A stretch of 51,882 nucleotides of DNA. Source: Clostridia bacterium. GTDB lineage: Bacteria; Bacillota; Clostridia; Oscillospirales; Acutalibacteraceae. The notes under the pieces were generated by a model. The model was not told where the DNA came from and searched no databases. It saw nothing but the letters and a program-made list of their open reading frames with translations. Made by a program: the position numbers and the translations under genes. Positions 33,762-42,292 of this stretch are shown one piece after another. Each line of letters begins with the position of its first letter. Position 1 is the first letter of the stretch. The stretch is from positions 1 through 51,882 of the forward strand of contig JAFTZU010000184.1 of NCBI GenBank assembly GCA_017461005.1. The letters are read 5' to 3'.

Positions 33762-34772
33762 TTAGAATTTGCCGGCTTTCGCAGCTTCCTCGACGGAAAC
33801 AGCGACTGCAACGGTGGCACCGACCATGGGGTTGTTGCCCATGCCGATGAGGCCCATCATCTCGACGTGGGCCGGAACGGAGGAGGAACCTGCGAACTGG
33901 GCGTCGGAATGCATACGACCAAGGGTATCGGTCATACCGTAGGAAGCGGGGCCTGCAGCCATGTTATCGGGGTGAAGAGTACGGCCTGTGCCGCCGCCGG
34001 AAGCGACGGAGAAGTACTTCTTGCCCTGAAGGATGCACTCTTTCTTGTAAGTGCCCGCGACCGGATGCTGGAAACGGGTCGGGTTGGTGGAGTTACCGGT
34101 GATGGAGACACCGACGTTCTCGAGGTGCATGATGGCAACGCCTTCGACGACGTCGTCAGCGCCGTAGCACTTGACGGAAGCGCGGACACCGTCCGAATAC
34201 GGAGTTTCGGAGATGACGTTGACTTTGCCGGTGAAGTAGTCCATCTTGGTCTCGACATAGGTGAAACCGTTGATTCTCGAGATGATCTGAGCGGCGTCTT
34301 TACCAAGACCGTTCAGGATGACGCGGAGGGGCTTCTCGCGAACGACGTTCGCCTTGGAAGCGATACCGATGGCGCCTTCGGCAGCTGCGAAGGACTCGTG
34401 GCCTGCCAGGAAGCAGAAGCACTCGGTCTCTTCTTCGAGGAGCATCTTGCCGAGGTTGCCGTGGCCGAGACCGACTTTTCTGTGGTCGGCGACGGAGCCG
34501 GGGATGCAGAAGGACTGAAGGCCTTCGCCGATGGCGGCAGCAGCGTCAGAAGCTTTTCTGCAGCCTTTCTTGATGGCGATGGCGGCGCCGACGGTGTAAG
34601 CCCATGCGGCGTTTTCGAAGCAGATCGGCTGGATGCCCTTGACCATGTCGTAGACCTCGAGGCCTGCGTCTTTGGTGATCTTCTCTGCTTCTTCGATGTC
34701 CTTGATACCGTACTGGTTCAGGACAGCGGTGATCTGATCGATTCTTCTCTCGTAGTTTTCAAATAATGCCAT
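33762..34772 (-). CDS. GGGtGRT protein
   Basis: A 336-residue protein of the GGGtGRT family (PF14057). The name-giving motif appears as SGGGTGRTLHPDNMAAGPASYG, and the C-terminus GMTDTLGRMHSDAQFAGSSSVPAHVEMMGLIGMGNNPMVGATVA is characteristic. No biochemical function is established to my knowledge. The family is found almost always beside a NifU-like scaffold protein, as here: its SD AAAGGAGTG lies at the end of that gene, 7 nt away. An Fe-S related role is inferred from that pairing. Confidence 0.92.
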   Translation of the reverse strand: MALFENYERRIDQITAVLNQYGIKDIEEAEKITKDAGLEVYDMVKGIQPICFENAAWAYTVGAAIAIKKGCRKASDAAAAIGEGLQSFCIPGSVADHRKVGLGHGNLGKMLLEEETECFCFLAGHESFAAAEGAIGIASKANVVREKPLRVILNGLGKDAAQIISRINGFTYVETKMDYFTGKVNVISETPYSDGVRASVKCYGADDVVEGVAIMHLENVGVSITGNSTNPTRFQHPVAGTYKKECILQGKKYFSVASGGGTGRTLHPDNMAAGPASYGMTDTLGRMHSDAQFAGSSSVPAHVEMMGLIGMGNNPMVGATVAVAVSVEEAAKAGKF

Positions 34773-34779
34773 GATCTGA

Positions 34780-35472
34780 TCACTCCTTTCTCGGGTCGAT
34801 AAACTTCACGGCGTCCTGGACGCGGCCGTAAGAACCGGAAGCTTTTTCCCATGCGGTGTTCGGATCATCGCCGTTTTTGATGAAGTCTGTCATTTTGCCG
34901 AGGCTGACAAACTTGTAACCGATGACCTGGTCGTCAGCGTCGAGGGCCAGTTCAGTGACATAGCCTTCGGCCATTTCAAGGTAACGGACACCTTTGGCCT
35001 TGGTGCCGTACATGGTGCCGACCTGAGAGCGAAGGCCCTTACCAAGGTCTTCGAGACCGGCGCCGATGGAAAGACCGTCGTCCGAGAACGCACTCTGGGT
35101 ACGACCGTAGACGATCTGCAGGAACAGTTCACGCATAGCGACGTTGATGGCGTCGCAAACGAGGTCGGTGTTCAGGGCTTCCAGGATGGTCTTGCCCTGA
35201 AGGATCTCCGCGGCCATAGCGGCGGAATGGGTCATTCCGGAGCAGCCGATGGTCTCGATGAGAGCCTCCTCGATAATGCCTTCCTTGACGTTCAGGGAAA
35301 GCTTGCAGCAGCCCTGCTGCGGCGCGCACCAGCCGATGCCGTGGGTGAAACCGGAGATGTCAGAGATCTCTTTTGCGTAGACCCATTTTCCCTCTTCGGG
35401 GATCGGGGCCGGATCATGTTTCGCGCCTTTGGCGACGGGGCACATGTTCTGTACTTCTGTGGTATAAATCAT
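34780..35472 (-). CDS. NifU-like iron-sulfur cluster assembly scaffold protein
   Basis: A 230-residue protein. The N-terminal 140 residues resemble the NifU/IscU-related scaffold fold, with cysteines at 11, 49, 55, 56 and 77 (IGWCAPQQGCCKL and IGCSGMTHSAAMAAEIL). The C-terminal part (YLEMAEGYVTELALDADDQVIGYKF) is specific to the GGGtGRT-associated branch. It presumably builds or carries Fe-S clusters for the adjacent GGGtGRT protein. ATG at 35472 was chosen for the family-typical start IYTTEVQNMCPVAKG; AAGGAG lies about 12 nt upstream. A GTTAGC palindrome lies in its upstream region. Confidence 0.88.
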   Translation of the reverse strand: MIYTTEVQNMCPVAKGAKHDPAPIPEEGKWVYAKEISDISGFTHGIGWCAPQQGCCKLSLNVKEGIIEEALIETIGCSGMTHSAAMAAEILQGKTILEALNTDLVCDAINVAMRELFLQIVYGRTQSAFSDDGLSIGAGLEDLGKGLRSQVGTMYGTKAKGVRYLEMAEGYVTELALDADDQVIGYKFVSLGKMTDFIKNGDDPNTAWEKASGSYGRVQDAVKFIDPRKE

Positions 35473-35605
35473 GCGTAACCACAACTCCTTCCTTACAGGA
35501 TACTTTGGGCGTGTGCCGACAGGGCCTAAACCGGTTGACACACGTTTAACGATTCCCATAATAATGTTCTCATAAATGTAGCAACTAGTCAACGAATTTT
35601 TGCAT

Positions 35606-35621
35606 GTTAGCAACCGCTAAC
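35606..35621 (-). promoter_or_regulatory. GTTAGC-N4-GCTAAC palindrome upstream of the Fe-S scaffold gene
   Basis: Read on the - strand it is GTTAGC-GGTT-GCTAAC followed by ATGCAA. This matches the eno element at nearly every position, including flanking bases. It lies in the divergent region between the Fe-S pair and the lysoplasmalogenase-like gene. Confidence 0.6.
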
Positions 35622-35650
35622 TTTTGGCGATGCAACGCGCTTTTTGACAG

Positions 35651-35680
35651 TTGACCGTTTCTGTTCAGATATGTTATAAT
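35651..35680 (+). promoter_or_regulatory. Promoter of the lysoplasmalogenase-like gene
   Basis: TTGACC (35651-35656), 18-bp spacer, TATAAT (35675-35680). A divergent TATAAC on the - strand overlaps the -10. Confidence 0.7.
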
Positions 35681-35725
35681 GAGGTTGTTCGAACAAGTAA
35701 GCGTTTTCAGAAAGAGAGGACCGAA

Positions 35726-36406
35726 ATGACGATCGCTTCCTATGCATTCCTGATTCTGTTCTTCCTTTTCTCCGGCATCCATCTCGTCGACAGCTGGAAA
35801 GACGATGCCGCAGCACGCAAAAAAACAAAACCCTTCCTGCTCATTTTCCTCATCCTGTTCTATGTGACCGCGGCCAGAGGGAAGGGCGGGACCGAATACC
35901 ACCTGCTGCTGGCTCTCGTCACGAGCTGGCTCGGCGATGTACTGCTCATCCCGAAGGGCCACCACTGGTTCGCTCTGGGCGGTGTCTCGTTCGGCGCGTC
36001 CCACGTGTTCTTCATTCTGGTCTATGCGCAGAACATCGTGTTCGAGGGCATGAACTGGTGGCTCGTCGTTCCGATCGCGCTCATCTACTTTGCCATCGCG
36101 TTCGCCGTCATCGTCGCGGTACAGCCGACCACCCCGAAGATCATGGTCGGGCCCATGTACATCTACCTTCTGGCCAACGCCACCATGAACACGTTTGCTC
36201 TCATGCAGCTCATCACGCACCGGAGCCCCGGTTCCATCGTCGCCTACATCGGCGCGCTCCTGTTCTTCATCTCGGACTGCACGCTGTTCCTCGTCCGGTA
36301 CTACAAGAAGAACGAAGACCTCATCTTCCACAAACACTTCACGGTCATGCTCACGTACCTCGCCGGAGAACTCCTCATCGTCATCGGCATGCTGATGCAG
36401 GCCTGA
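35726..36406 (+). CDS. YhhN/TMEM86 (lysoplasmalogenase) family membrane protein
   Basis: A 226-residue protein with about eight helices. The YhhN pattern is visible: TKPFLLIFL in helix 2, WLGDVLL with an intramembrane Asp, WFALGGVSFGASHVFFI with an intramembrane His, and LLFFISDCTLFLVRYY with a second Asp. Relatives cleave or transfer the vinyl-ether head of lysoplasmalogens, which anaerobic Clostridia make. SD AGAGAGGA lies 7 nt before the ATG. It contains one GGCGATGTAC motif. Confidence 0.85.
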   Translation: MTIASYAFLILFFLFSGIHLVDSWKDDAAARKKTKPFLLIFLILFYVTAARGKGGTEYHLLLALVTSWLGDVLLIPKGHHWFALGGVSFGASHVFFILVYAQNIVFEGMNWWLVVPIALIYFAIAFAVIVAVQPTTPKIMVGPMYIYLLANATMNTFALMQLITHRSPGSIVAYIGALLFFISDCTLFLVRYYKKNEDLIFHKHFTVMLTYLAGELLIVIGMLMQA

Positions 36407-36428
36407 GGTCCATCGCCAACGGAATACG

Positions 36429-36468
36429 AGACCTTTTCCTGCAACGGGGAGAGGTCTTTTTCTTTTTT
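36429..36468 (+). terminator. Terminator of the lysoplasmalogenase-like gene
   Basis: AGACCTTTTCC pairs with GGGGAGAGGTCT (AGACCT/AGGTCT core), then a T-rich run. Confidence 0.85.
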
Positions 36469-36508
36469 GTAAAAGTTGTTGCGTTCTGGTGCATTTCATT
36501 TGCAACTA

Positions 36509-36517
36509 TGCTACAAT
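36509..36517 (+). promoter_or_regulatory. Extended -10 promoter of the feoAB fusion
   Basis: TGC-TACAAT (extended -10 TG at 36509-36510, -10 at 36512-36517); no strong -35. Confidence 0.55.
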
Positions 36518-36534
36518 GGTTCGGAAATAACCCT

Positions 36535-36551
36535 ATGCTAACTGTTAGGCA
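36535..36551. promoter_or_regulatory. Candidate metal-responsive operator of feoAB
   Basis: TGCTAAC-T-GTTAGGCA contains the dyad CTAAC-N-GTTAG just after the predicted transcription start. The CTAAC/GTTAG half-sites recall DtxR/IdeR-type boxes (TTAGGTTAGCCTAACCTAA) and recur at eno and the Fe-S scaffold gene. Confidence 0.5.
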
Positions 36552-36573
36552 CAGAGACAGGAAACGGATATTT

Positions 36574-38955
36574 ATGACACTGAACGAATTAGAAGTCGGC
36601 AAGACCGCGGTCGTCACGAAGGTGGGCGGCAGCGGCGCGCTCCGACAGCATTTCCTCGACATGGGCATCCTGCCCGGCGCGCGGCTCAAGCTCGTGCGTT
36701 ACGCGCCCCTCGGCGACCCGATGGAACTGCGCATCCACAGCTATGAGCTGAGCCTCCGTCTGGCGGATGCCGCGAACATCGGCGTGGCCGTCTGCGCAGG
36801 CGACGATGAGGAAGAGTCGCCGGTCGGCGAACACTGGACGCCGGTCGAGCGGATCCGCGGACACCATATGGAACATCCGGGCCTCGGTGAGGGCGGCAAG
36901 TACCACGACAGCGAACATGAGGCGCCGCTGCCGGAGGGCGAGACCCTGACCTTCGCGCTGGCGGGCAACCAGAACTGTGGAAAGACGACGCTCTTCAACC
37001 AGCTGACCGGTGCGAACCAGCACGTCGGGAACTTCCCCGGCGTCACAGTGGACCGGAAAGACGGCAAGATCAAAAAGCACCCGGAGACCCTCGTCACGGA
37101 CCTTCCGGGCATCTATTCGATGTCTCCCTACACCAGTGAGGAGATCGTCACCCGGCAGTTCATCCTGCGGGAGAAACCGAAGTGCATCATCAACATCGTC
37201 GACTGCACGAACATCGAGCGGAACCTGTATCTCACGATGCAGCTCCTCGAACTGGACACGCCCATGGTCGTCGCCCTGAACTTCCTCAACGAAGTCGTGG
37301 ACAACGGCGGCGCGGTCCATATCAATGAACTCGAGGAGGCCCTGGGCGTCCCGGTCGTCGCGGTCAATGCCCTGACCGGCGAAGGTGTCGACGAACTGGT
37401 CGACCATGCCATCCACATCGCCCGGTATCAGGAGAAACCGCCGAAACGGGACTTCTGTGACGAGAACGACCACGGCGGTGCCGTGCACCGCGCCCTGCAT
37501 GCTGTCATGCACCTCATCGAAGACCACGCGAAAGCGGCGGACATCCCGATCCGCTTCGCCGCCCATAAACTCATCGAGGGCGATCAGCGCGTCGAAGACG
37601 CCCTGGGCCTCGACCCGAACGAGAAAGAGACCATCGAGCACATCGTCGAACAGATGGAGAAGGAGAGAGGCCTCGACCGCTCCGCCGCCATCGCCGACAT
37701 GCGCTTCGAATTCATCCGGAAAGTCTGCCGGGTCTCGGTCGTCAAGCCGAAGGAGAGCAAGGAACACAACCGCAGCCAGCGGATCGACAACGTCCTCACC
37801 GGCAAGTGGACGGCGCTGCCCTGCTTCGTCGTCGTCATGGCCATCGTGTTCTGGCTGACCTTCAACGTCGTCGGACCGTGGCTGCAGGACCTCCTGCAGC
37901 TGGGCATCGACAAACTGGCGGAACTCGCGTCCCGTGCCATGCAGGCGGGGAGCGTGTCTCCGGTCGTCCAGTCCCTGGTCATCGACGGCATCTTCAACGG
38001 CGTCGGCGCGGTCGTCAGTTTCCTGCCGATCATCATCCTGCTGTTCTTCTTCCTGTCGGTGCTGGAAGATTCCGGCTACATGGCGCGGATCGCCTTCGTC
38101 ATGGACCGGCCGCTGCGGCGGATCGGCCTCTCGGGCCGCTCCATCGTCCCCATGCTGATGGGCTTCGGCTGTACCGTGCCCGGCGTCATGGCGGCACGCA
38201 CGCTGCCCTCGGAACGTGACCGGAAGATCACGATCCTGATGACGCCCTTCATGAGCTGCGGCGCGAAGATCCCGATCTACGCGTTTTTCGCGGCGGCTTT
38301 CTTCCCGGGGAAGGGTGCTCTCGTCATGACGCTCCTTTACTTCCTCGGCATCGTCCTCGGCATCCTCTTCGCGGTCATCTCCCGCAAAACGATGTACAAG
38401 GGCGACCCGGTGCCCTTCGTCATGGAACTCCCGAACTACCGCATGCCGGGACCGAAGAACGTCCTGCGGCTCCTCTGGGAAAAGGCCAAGGACTTCCTGC
38501 AGAGAGCCTTCACGATCATCTTCCTGTGCACGATCATCATCTGGTTCCTGCAGACCTTCAGCTTCCACTTCACCGTCGTCACGGACGAGCGGGAGAGCAT
38601 GCTGGCGGCCATCGCGGGCATCCTCGTCCCGGTGCTGAGACCCCTCGGGTTCGGCGACTGGCGGATCGCCACATCGCTCATCGCCGGTGTCCTCGCCAAG
38701 GAGAGCGTCGTCTCGACCATCTCCATGCTCTTCGGCAGTACGGCAGGCCTCTCCGGCGTCCTGACGAAACTCGGCGCCGCGAGCCTTCTGGTCTTCTGCC
38801 TCATCTACACGCCCTGTGCCGCGGCCATCGCGTCCATCCGCAGAGAACTCGGCGGGAAAACGGCGGCCGGAGTGGCGGTCTGGCAGTGTGCCATCGCCTG
38901 GGTCGTGTCGTTCCTGGTGGTCCTCGTCGGACGCCTCTTCGGAATGCCCTTATAA
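36574..38955 (+). CDS. feoB: FeoA-FeoB fusion ferrous iron transporter
   Basis: A 793-residue protein. Residues 1-75 are a FeoA SH3-like domain (HFLDMGILPGARLKLVRYAPLGDPMELRI), joined by a His/Glu-rich linker (about 76-122) to FeoB. The G domain has G1 GNQNCGKTTLFN (131-142), a G2 region GNFPGVTVD, and G3 DLPGIYSM. The G4 position reads NFLNE where FeoB normally has NxxD. The core contains two Gate domains (LMGFGCTVPGVMAARTL; LAKESVVSTISMLFGS). Ferrous iron import at the membrane is the expected role. ATG at 36574 has AGGAAACGGA upstream. A candidate iron-box dyad overlaps the transcript start. Confidence 0.92.
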   Translation: MTLNELEVGKTAVVTKVGGSGALRQHFLDMGILPGARLKLVRYAPLGDPMELRIHSYELSLRLADAANIGVAVCAGDDEEESPVGEHWTPVERIRGHHMEHPGLGEGGKYHDSEHEAPLPEGETLTFALAGNQNCGKTTLFNQLTGANQHVGNFPGVTVDRKDGKIKKHPETLVTDLPGIYSMSPYTSEEIVTRQFILREKPKCIINIVDCTNIERNLYLTMQLLELDTPMVVALNFLNEVVDNGGAVHINELEEALGVPVVAVNALTGEGVDELVDHAIHIARYQEKPPKRDFCDENDHGGAVHRALHAVMHLIEDHAKAADIPIRFAAHKLIEGDQRVEDALGLDPNEKETIEHIVEQMEKERGLDRSAAIADMRFEFIRKVCRVSVVKPKESKEHNRSQRIDNVLTGKWTALPCFVVVMAIVFWLTFNVVGPWLQDLLQLGIDKLAELASRAMQAGSVSPVVQSLVIDGIFNGVGAVVSFLPIIILLFFFLSVLEDSGYMARIAFVMDRPLRRIGLSGRSIVPMLMGFGCTVPGVMAARTLPSERDRKITILMTPFMSCGAKIPIYAFFAAAFFPGKGALVMTLLYFLGIVLGILFAVISRKTMYKGDPVPFVMELPNYRMPGPKNVLRLLWEKAKDFLQRAFTIIFLCTIIIWFLQTFSFHFTVVTDERESMLAAIAGILVPVLRPLGFGDWRIATSLIAGVLAKESVVSTISMLFGSTAGLSGVLTKLGAASLLVFCLIYTPCAAAIASIRRELGGKTAAGVAVWQCAIAWVVSFLVVLVGRLFGMPL

Positions 38956-38957
38956 TA

Positions 38958-38986
38958 TTGACGAACGGGGCAAACTGTGGTAGATT
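38958..38986 (+). promoter_or_regulatory. Promoter of the SCIFF locus
   Basis: TTGACG (38958-38963), 17-bp spacer, TAGATT (38981-38986), 47 bp before the SCIFF start. Confidence 0.7.
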
Positions 38987-39032
38987 ATTTGCGACAAATC
39001 TTTAATTCTTTTCTAATAGAGGAGATAGAACC

Positions 39033-39173
39033 ATGAGCAGAATCAATACGCTTGAGACCAAGAACCTTTGCGAGAGCGCCAAGAACGGCGGCTGCGGCGA
39101 ATGCCAGACTTCCTGCCAGAGCGCCTGCAAAACTTCCTGCGGTGTTGCCAACCAGCAGTGCGAGCAGAAGTAA
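39033..39173 (+). CDS. scfA: SCIFF peptide precursor (six cysteines in forty-five residues)
   Basis: A 46-residue precursor with the unmistakable SCIFF core CGECQTSCQSACKTSCGVAN followed by QQCEQK. It is a ribosomally made peptide in which Cys side chains are cross-linked by thioethers to neighbouring residues by the radical-SAM maturase encoded next. Cysteines are at 13, 21, 24, 28, 32, 36 and 43, seven in all. The extra Cys13 lies in the N-terminal leader part (MSRINTLETKNLC). SD GAGGAGA lies about 8 nt before the ATG. Its biological role is unknown even though it is nearly universal in Clostridia. Confidence 0.95.
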   Translation: MSRINTLETKNLCESAKNGGCGECQTSCQSACKTSCGVANQQCEQK

Positions 39174-39191
39174 GTTCTGAACCGACAAACC

Positions 39192-39222
39192 AAGCTGTGC
39201 CGCATCCCGGCGCAGCTTTTGT
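39192..39222 (+). terminator. Attenuator-like hairpin between SCIFF and maturase
   Basis: AAGCTGTGCCG (39192-39202) pairs with CGGCGCAGCTT (39208-39218), followed by TTGTCTTG. The broken T-run suggests partial termination, giving more peptide than maturase mRNA. Confidence 0.6.
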
Positions 39223-39260
39223 CTTGTCTGCACCTATTTTAGATTTTGGAGGGAAGCAGT

Positions 39261-40748
39261 TTGCTTCATCAATATAAGCTGAACGGCTACGACATCGTGC
39301 TCGACACCTGCTCGGGCTCCGTCCACTCGGTGGACGACGTGGCCTATGACATCATCGCGATGTACCCCGACCACTCCGAAGAGGAGATCATCTCCGCCAT
39401 GATGGCAAAGTACGGAGACCGGGAAGACGTCGACGAAGACGAGATCCGCGAATGCATCGGCGATGTACGCTATCTCGAAGAGCACCAGAAGCTCTACACC
39501 CCGGACACCTACGAGCCGCTGGCAGGGGAGTTCAAGAAACGCAGCGGGGACGTCATCAAGGCCCTGTGCCTCCACGTGTCCCACACCTGCAACCTCAACT
39601 GCGAATACTGTTTCGCGAGCCAGGGCAAGTACCACGGCGACCGGGCACTCATGTCCTTCGAAGTGGCGAAACAGGCGATGGATTTCCTCATCGCCCACTC
39701 CGGGAACCGCCGGAACCTCGAAGTCGACTTCTTCGGCGGCGAGCCCCTCATGAACTGGGACGTCGTCAAACAGACCGTCGACTACTGCCGCTCCATCGAG
39801 AAGGAGGCGGGGAAGAACTTCCGCTTCACGGTGACCACCAACGGTATGCTCATCGACGACGACATCATCGAGTACTGCAACAAAGAGATGTCCAATGTCG
39901 TCCTGAGCCTCGACGGCCGGAAAGAGGTCCACGACCGCACCCGTGTCGACTATGCCGGAAACGGCAGCTGGGAGCGGATCGTCCCGAAATTCCAGAAACT
40001 GGTGGAGGCCCGCGGGGGAAAGAACTACTACATGCGCGGCACCTTCACACATCTCAATACCGACTTTACGAACGACATTTTCCAGATGGCGGACCTCGGG
40101 TTCCGGGAACTCTCCATGGAACCGGTCGTCTGCAAGCCCGGCGACCCGCTGGCGCTGACGGAAGAAGACCTGCCGGTCCTCAAAGAGGAGTATGAACTCC
40201 TAGCGAAGGAGATGCTCCGGAGAGAAGAGACCGGAGACGGCTTCACGTTCTACCATTACATGATCGACCTGCAGCACGGCCCCTGCATCTACAAGCGCAT
40301 CTCCGGGTGCGGCTCGGGGACCGAGTACATGGCAGTCACCCCGTGGGGCGACCTGTACCCCTGTCACCAGTTCGTCGGGGAAGAAGAGTACAAACTCGGC
40401 GACATCTGGAACGGCGTGACCGAGAAAGACAAACAGGACGAGTTCCGGTACTGCAATGCCTATGCCCGTCCGGACTGCGCCGACTGCTGGGCGAAACTCT
40501 ACTGTTCCGGCGGCTGCGCGGCGAACGCGTACCACGCGACCGGCGACGTCAAGGGCATCTATGAGTACGGCTGTGAGCTCTTCCGCAAACGCATCGAATG
40601 CGCCATCATGATCCAGGTCGCCCACGCGGAGCACCCGGACCTTTACAAGCCCCACCGCATCGGCGGGGACAAGGCAATCTCCCTGAACGGTCGTCTGGCC
40701 GCGGTGCCGGATGAAGAAGACTGCGGAGACTGCACGACCTGTGACTGA
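39261..40748 (+). CDS. scfB: SCIFF radical SAM maturase (thioether-forming)
   Basis: A 495-residue radical-SAM/SPASM protein. The N-terminal ~90 residues form the peptide-binding RRE-like region. The radical-SAM cluster motif is CNLNCEYCF (about residues 109-117), followed by FFGGEPLMNW. The C-terminal SPASM/twitch region has CGSGTEYMAVTPWGDLYPCHQF, CADCWAKLYCSGGC and a late Cys-rich tail (DCGDCTTC). It installs Cys-to-alpha-carbon thioether bridges in the SCIFF peptide. TTG at 39261 is preferred because GGAGGG ends 7-8 nt upstream; an earlier in-frame TTG overlaps that SD. Confidence 0.95.
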   Translation: MLHQYKLNGYDIVLDTCSGSVHSVDDVAYDIIAMYPDHSEEEIISAMMAKYGDREDVDEDEIRECIGDVRYLEEHQKLYTPDTYEPLAGEFKKRSGDVIKALCLHVSHTCNLNCEYCFASQGKYHGDRALMSFEVAKQAMDFLIAHSGNRRNLEVDFFGGEPLMNWDVVKQTVDYCRSIEKEAGKNFRFTVTTNGMLIDDDIIEYCNKEMSNVVLSLDGRKEVHDRTRVDYAGNGSWERIVPKFQKLVEARGGKNYYMRGTFTHLNTDFTNDIFQMADLGFRELSMEPVVCKPGDPLALTEEDLPVLKEEYELLAKEMLRREETGDGFTFYHYMIDLQHGPCIYKRISGCGSGTEYMAVTPWGDLYPCHQFVGEEEYKLGDIWNGVTEKDKQDEFRYCNAYARPDCADCWAKLYCSGGCAANAYHATGDVKGIYEYGCELFRKRIECAIMIQVAHAEHPDLYKPHRIGGDKAISLNGRLAAVPDEEDCGDCTTCD

Positions 40749-40766
40749 TCCTCTGGAGGGATGAGC

Positions 40767-42140
40767 ATGACTTACGATATCATCATCATCGGCGCGGGCC
40801 CCGGCGGCATCTTTTCCGCCTATGAACTGACCCGTAACGAGCAACACCCGCGAATCGCCATTTTCGAAGAGGGGAACGAGCTGTCGAAACGGCACTGTCC
40901 CATCGACGGGAAGAAGGTCAAGTCCTGCATCCACTGTCCCACCTGTGCCATCATGAACGGCTTTGGCGGAGCGGGTGCCATCTCGGACGGCAAGTACAAT
41001 ATCACGAACGACTTCGGCGGGACGCTCTATGAGCACATCGGGCGGGAGACCGCCATCGAGCTCATGGAGTATGTCGACGACATCAACTGTAAGTACGGCG
41101 GAGCGGGCACGAAGATGTACTCCACTGCCGGCACGGACTTCAAGAAGAAGTGCATGCAAAACGGCCTGACCCTTCTGGACGCTTCGGTACGCCACCTCGG
41201 CACGGACATCAACTACATCGTCCTCGAGCATCTTTATGCCGAGCTGAAGGACAAGGTCGACTTCTACTTCAACACGCCCGTGGAGCGGGTGGAAAAGCTG
41301 GAGAACGGCTATCGCATCCATACTGCGGAGGCGATGTACGACGCGGAGACCTGCATCATTTCTGTCGGCCGGAGCGGTTCCCACTGGATGGAGACGGTCT
41401 GTGAAGACCTGGACATCCCGACCATGTCGAACCGTGTGGACCTCGGTGTCCGGGTCGAAGTCCCGGCCCCCATCTTCGAGCACATCACCGATGAGCTTTA
41501 CGAAGGGAAGATCGTCTATCGCACCGAAAAGTACGAGGACAATGTCCGTACGTTCTGCATGAACCCCCACGGCATCGTGGTCAACGAGAACACGAACGGC
41601 ATCGTCACCGTCAACGGCCACAGCTTCGAGGACGAGGATAAGAAGACCGACAACACGAACTTCGCGCTGCTGGTCTCCAAGCATTTCTCGGAGCCCTTCA
41701 AGGACTCGAACGGCTACGGTGAGTCCATCGCCCGCCTCAGCAACATGCTGGGAGAAGGCGTCATCGTCCAGCGCTTCGGCGACCTCGAACGGGGGAGACG
41801 GAGCACGGAAGAGCGGATGGCGGAGAGCCGGACCGTCCCGACCCTCAAGGCAACGCCCGGTGACCTGTCTCTGGTCCTGCCGAAGCGGATCCTCGACGGC
41901 ATCATCGAGATGATCTACGCCCTCGACAAGATCGCCCCGGGCATGGCCAATGACGACACGCTCCTCTACGGTGTCGAAGTCAAGTTCTACAACATGGAAG
42001 TGGAACTCGACGAGAACCTCGAGACTTGCCATAAGAACCTCTTCGTCATCGGCGACGGCAGCGGTGTCACGCACTCTCTGTCCCACGCCTCGGCGAGCGG
42101 TGTCTTCGTGGCCCGTCACATCCTGGGCCAGGATGCCTGA
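40767..42140 (+). CDS. NAD(P)/FAD-dependent oxidoreductase
   Basis: A 457-residue flavoprotein. The dinucleotide-binding start is YDIIIIGAGPGGIFSAYEL, and the C-terminal FAD motif is NLFVIGDGSGVTHSLSHASASGVFVA. A Cys-rich segment CIHCPTCAIMNGFGGAGAISDGK resembles the N-terminal part of uncharacterised FAD-dependent dehydrogenases of anaerobes and could bind a metal or redox centre. ATG at 40767 follows GGAGGG by 6 nt, 18 nt after the SCIFF maturase stop, so the two are probably co-transcribed. Whether it acts on the SCIFF peptide is unknown. Confidence 0.83.
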   Translation: MTYDIIIIGAGPGGIFSAYELTRNEQHPRIAIFEEGNELSKRHCPIDGKKVKSCIHCPTCAIMNGFGGAGAISDGKYNITNDFGGTLYEHIGRETAIELMEYVDDINCKYGGAGTKMYSTAGTDFKKKCMQNGLTLLDASVRHLGTDINYIVLEHLYAELKDKVDFYFNTPVERVEKLENGYRIHTAEAMYDAETCIISVGRSGSHWMETVCEDLDIPTMSNRVDLGVRVEVPAPIFEHITDELYEGKIVYRTEKYEDNVRTFCMNPHGIVVNENTNGIVTVNGHSFEDEDKKTDNTNFALLVSKHFSEPFKDSNGYGESIARLSNMLGEGVIVQRFGDLERGRRSTEERMAESRTVPTLKATPGDLSLVLPKRILDGIIEMIYALDKIAPGMANDDTLLYGVEVKFYNMEVELDENLETCHKNLFVIGDGSGVTHSLSHASASGVFVARHILGQDA

Positions 42141-42161
42141 ACTATCACGTAACAACGTATC

Positions 42162-42190
42162 GGAGGCTTCTTGAACGGAAGCCTCCTTCT
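42162..42190 (+). terminator. Terminator after the flavoprotein gene
   Basis: GGAGGCTTC (42162-42170) pairs with GAAGCCTCC (42178-42186), then TTCTTG. Confidence 0.75.
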
Positions 42191-42217
42191 TGCTGCCCGT
42201 AAATCGCCAAAGGGGAT

Positions 42218-42245
42218 TTTACACGGTTTTTACACAGGGTTGTCG
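42218..42245 (+). promoter_or_regulatory. PhoP box upstream of the two-component system
   Basis: TTTACA (42218-42223), 5 bp, TTTACA (42229-42234), 5 bp, TTGTCG (42240-42245): direct repeats with an 11-bp period. This matches the Bacillus PhoP consensus TTWACA-N5. Possible -10 boxes are TATAAA (42250-42255) or the extended TGT-TATAAC (-10 at 42267-42272). Confidence 0.75.
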
Positions 42246-42292
42246 ACAATATAAAGATAAATCTGTTATAACTTTATGTTGGAGGTGGTACC

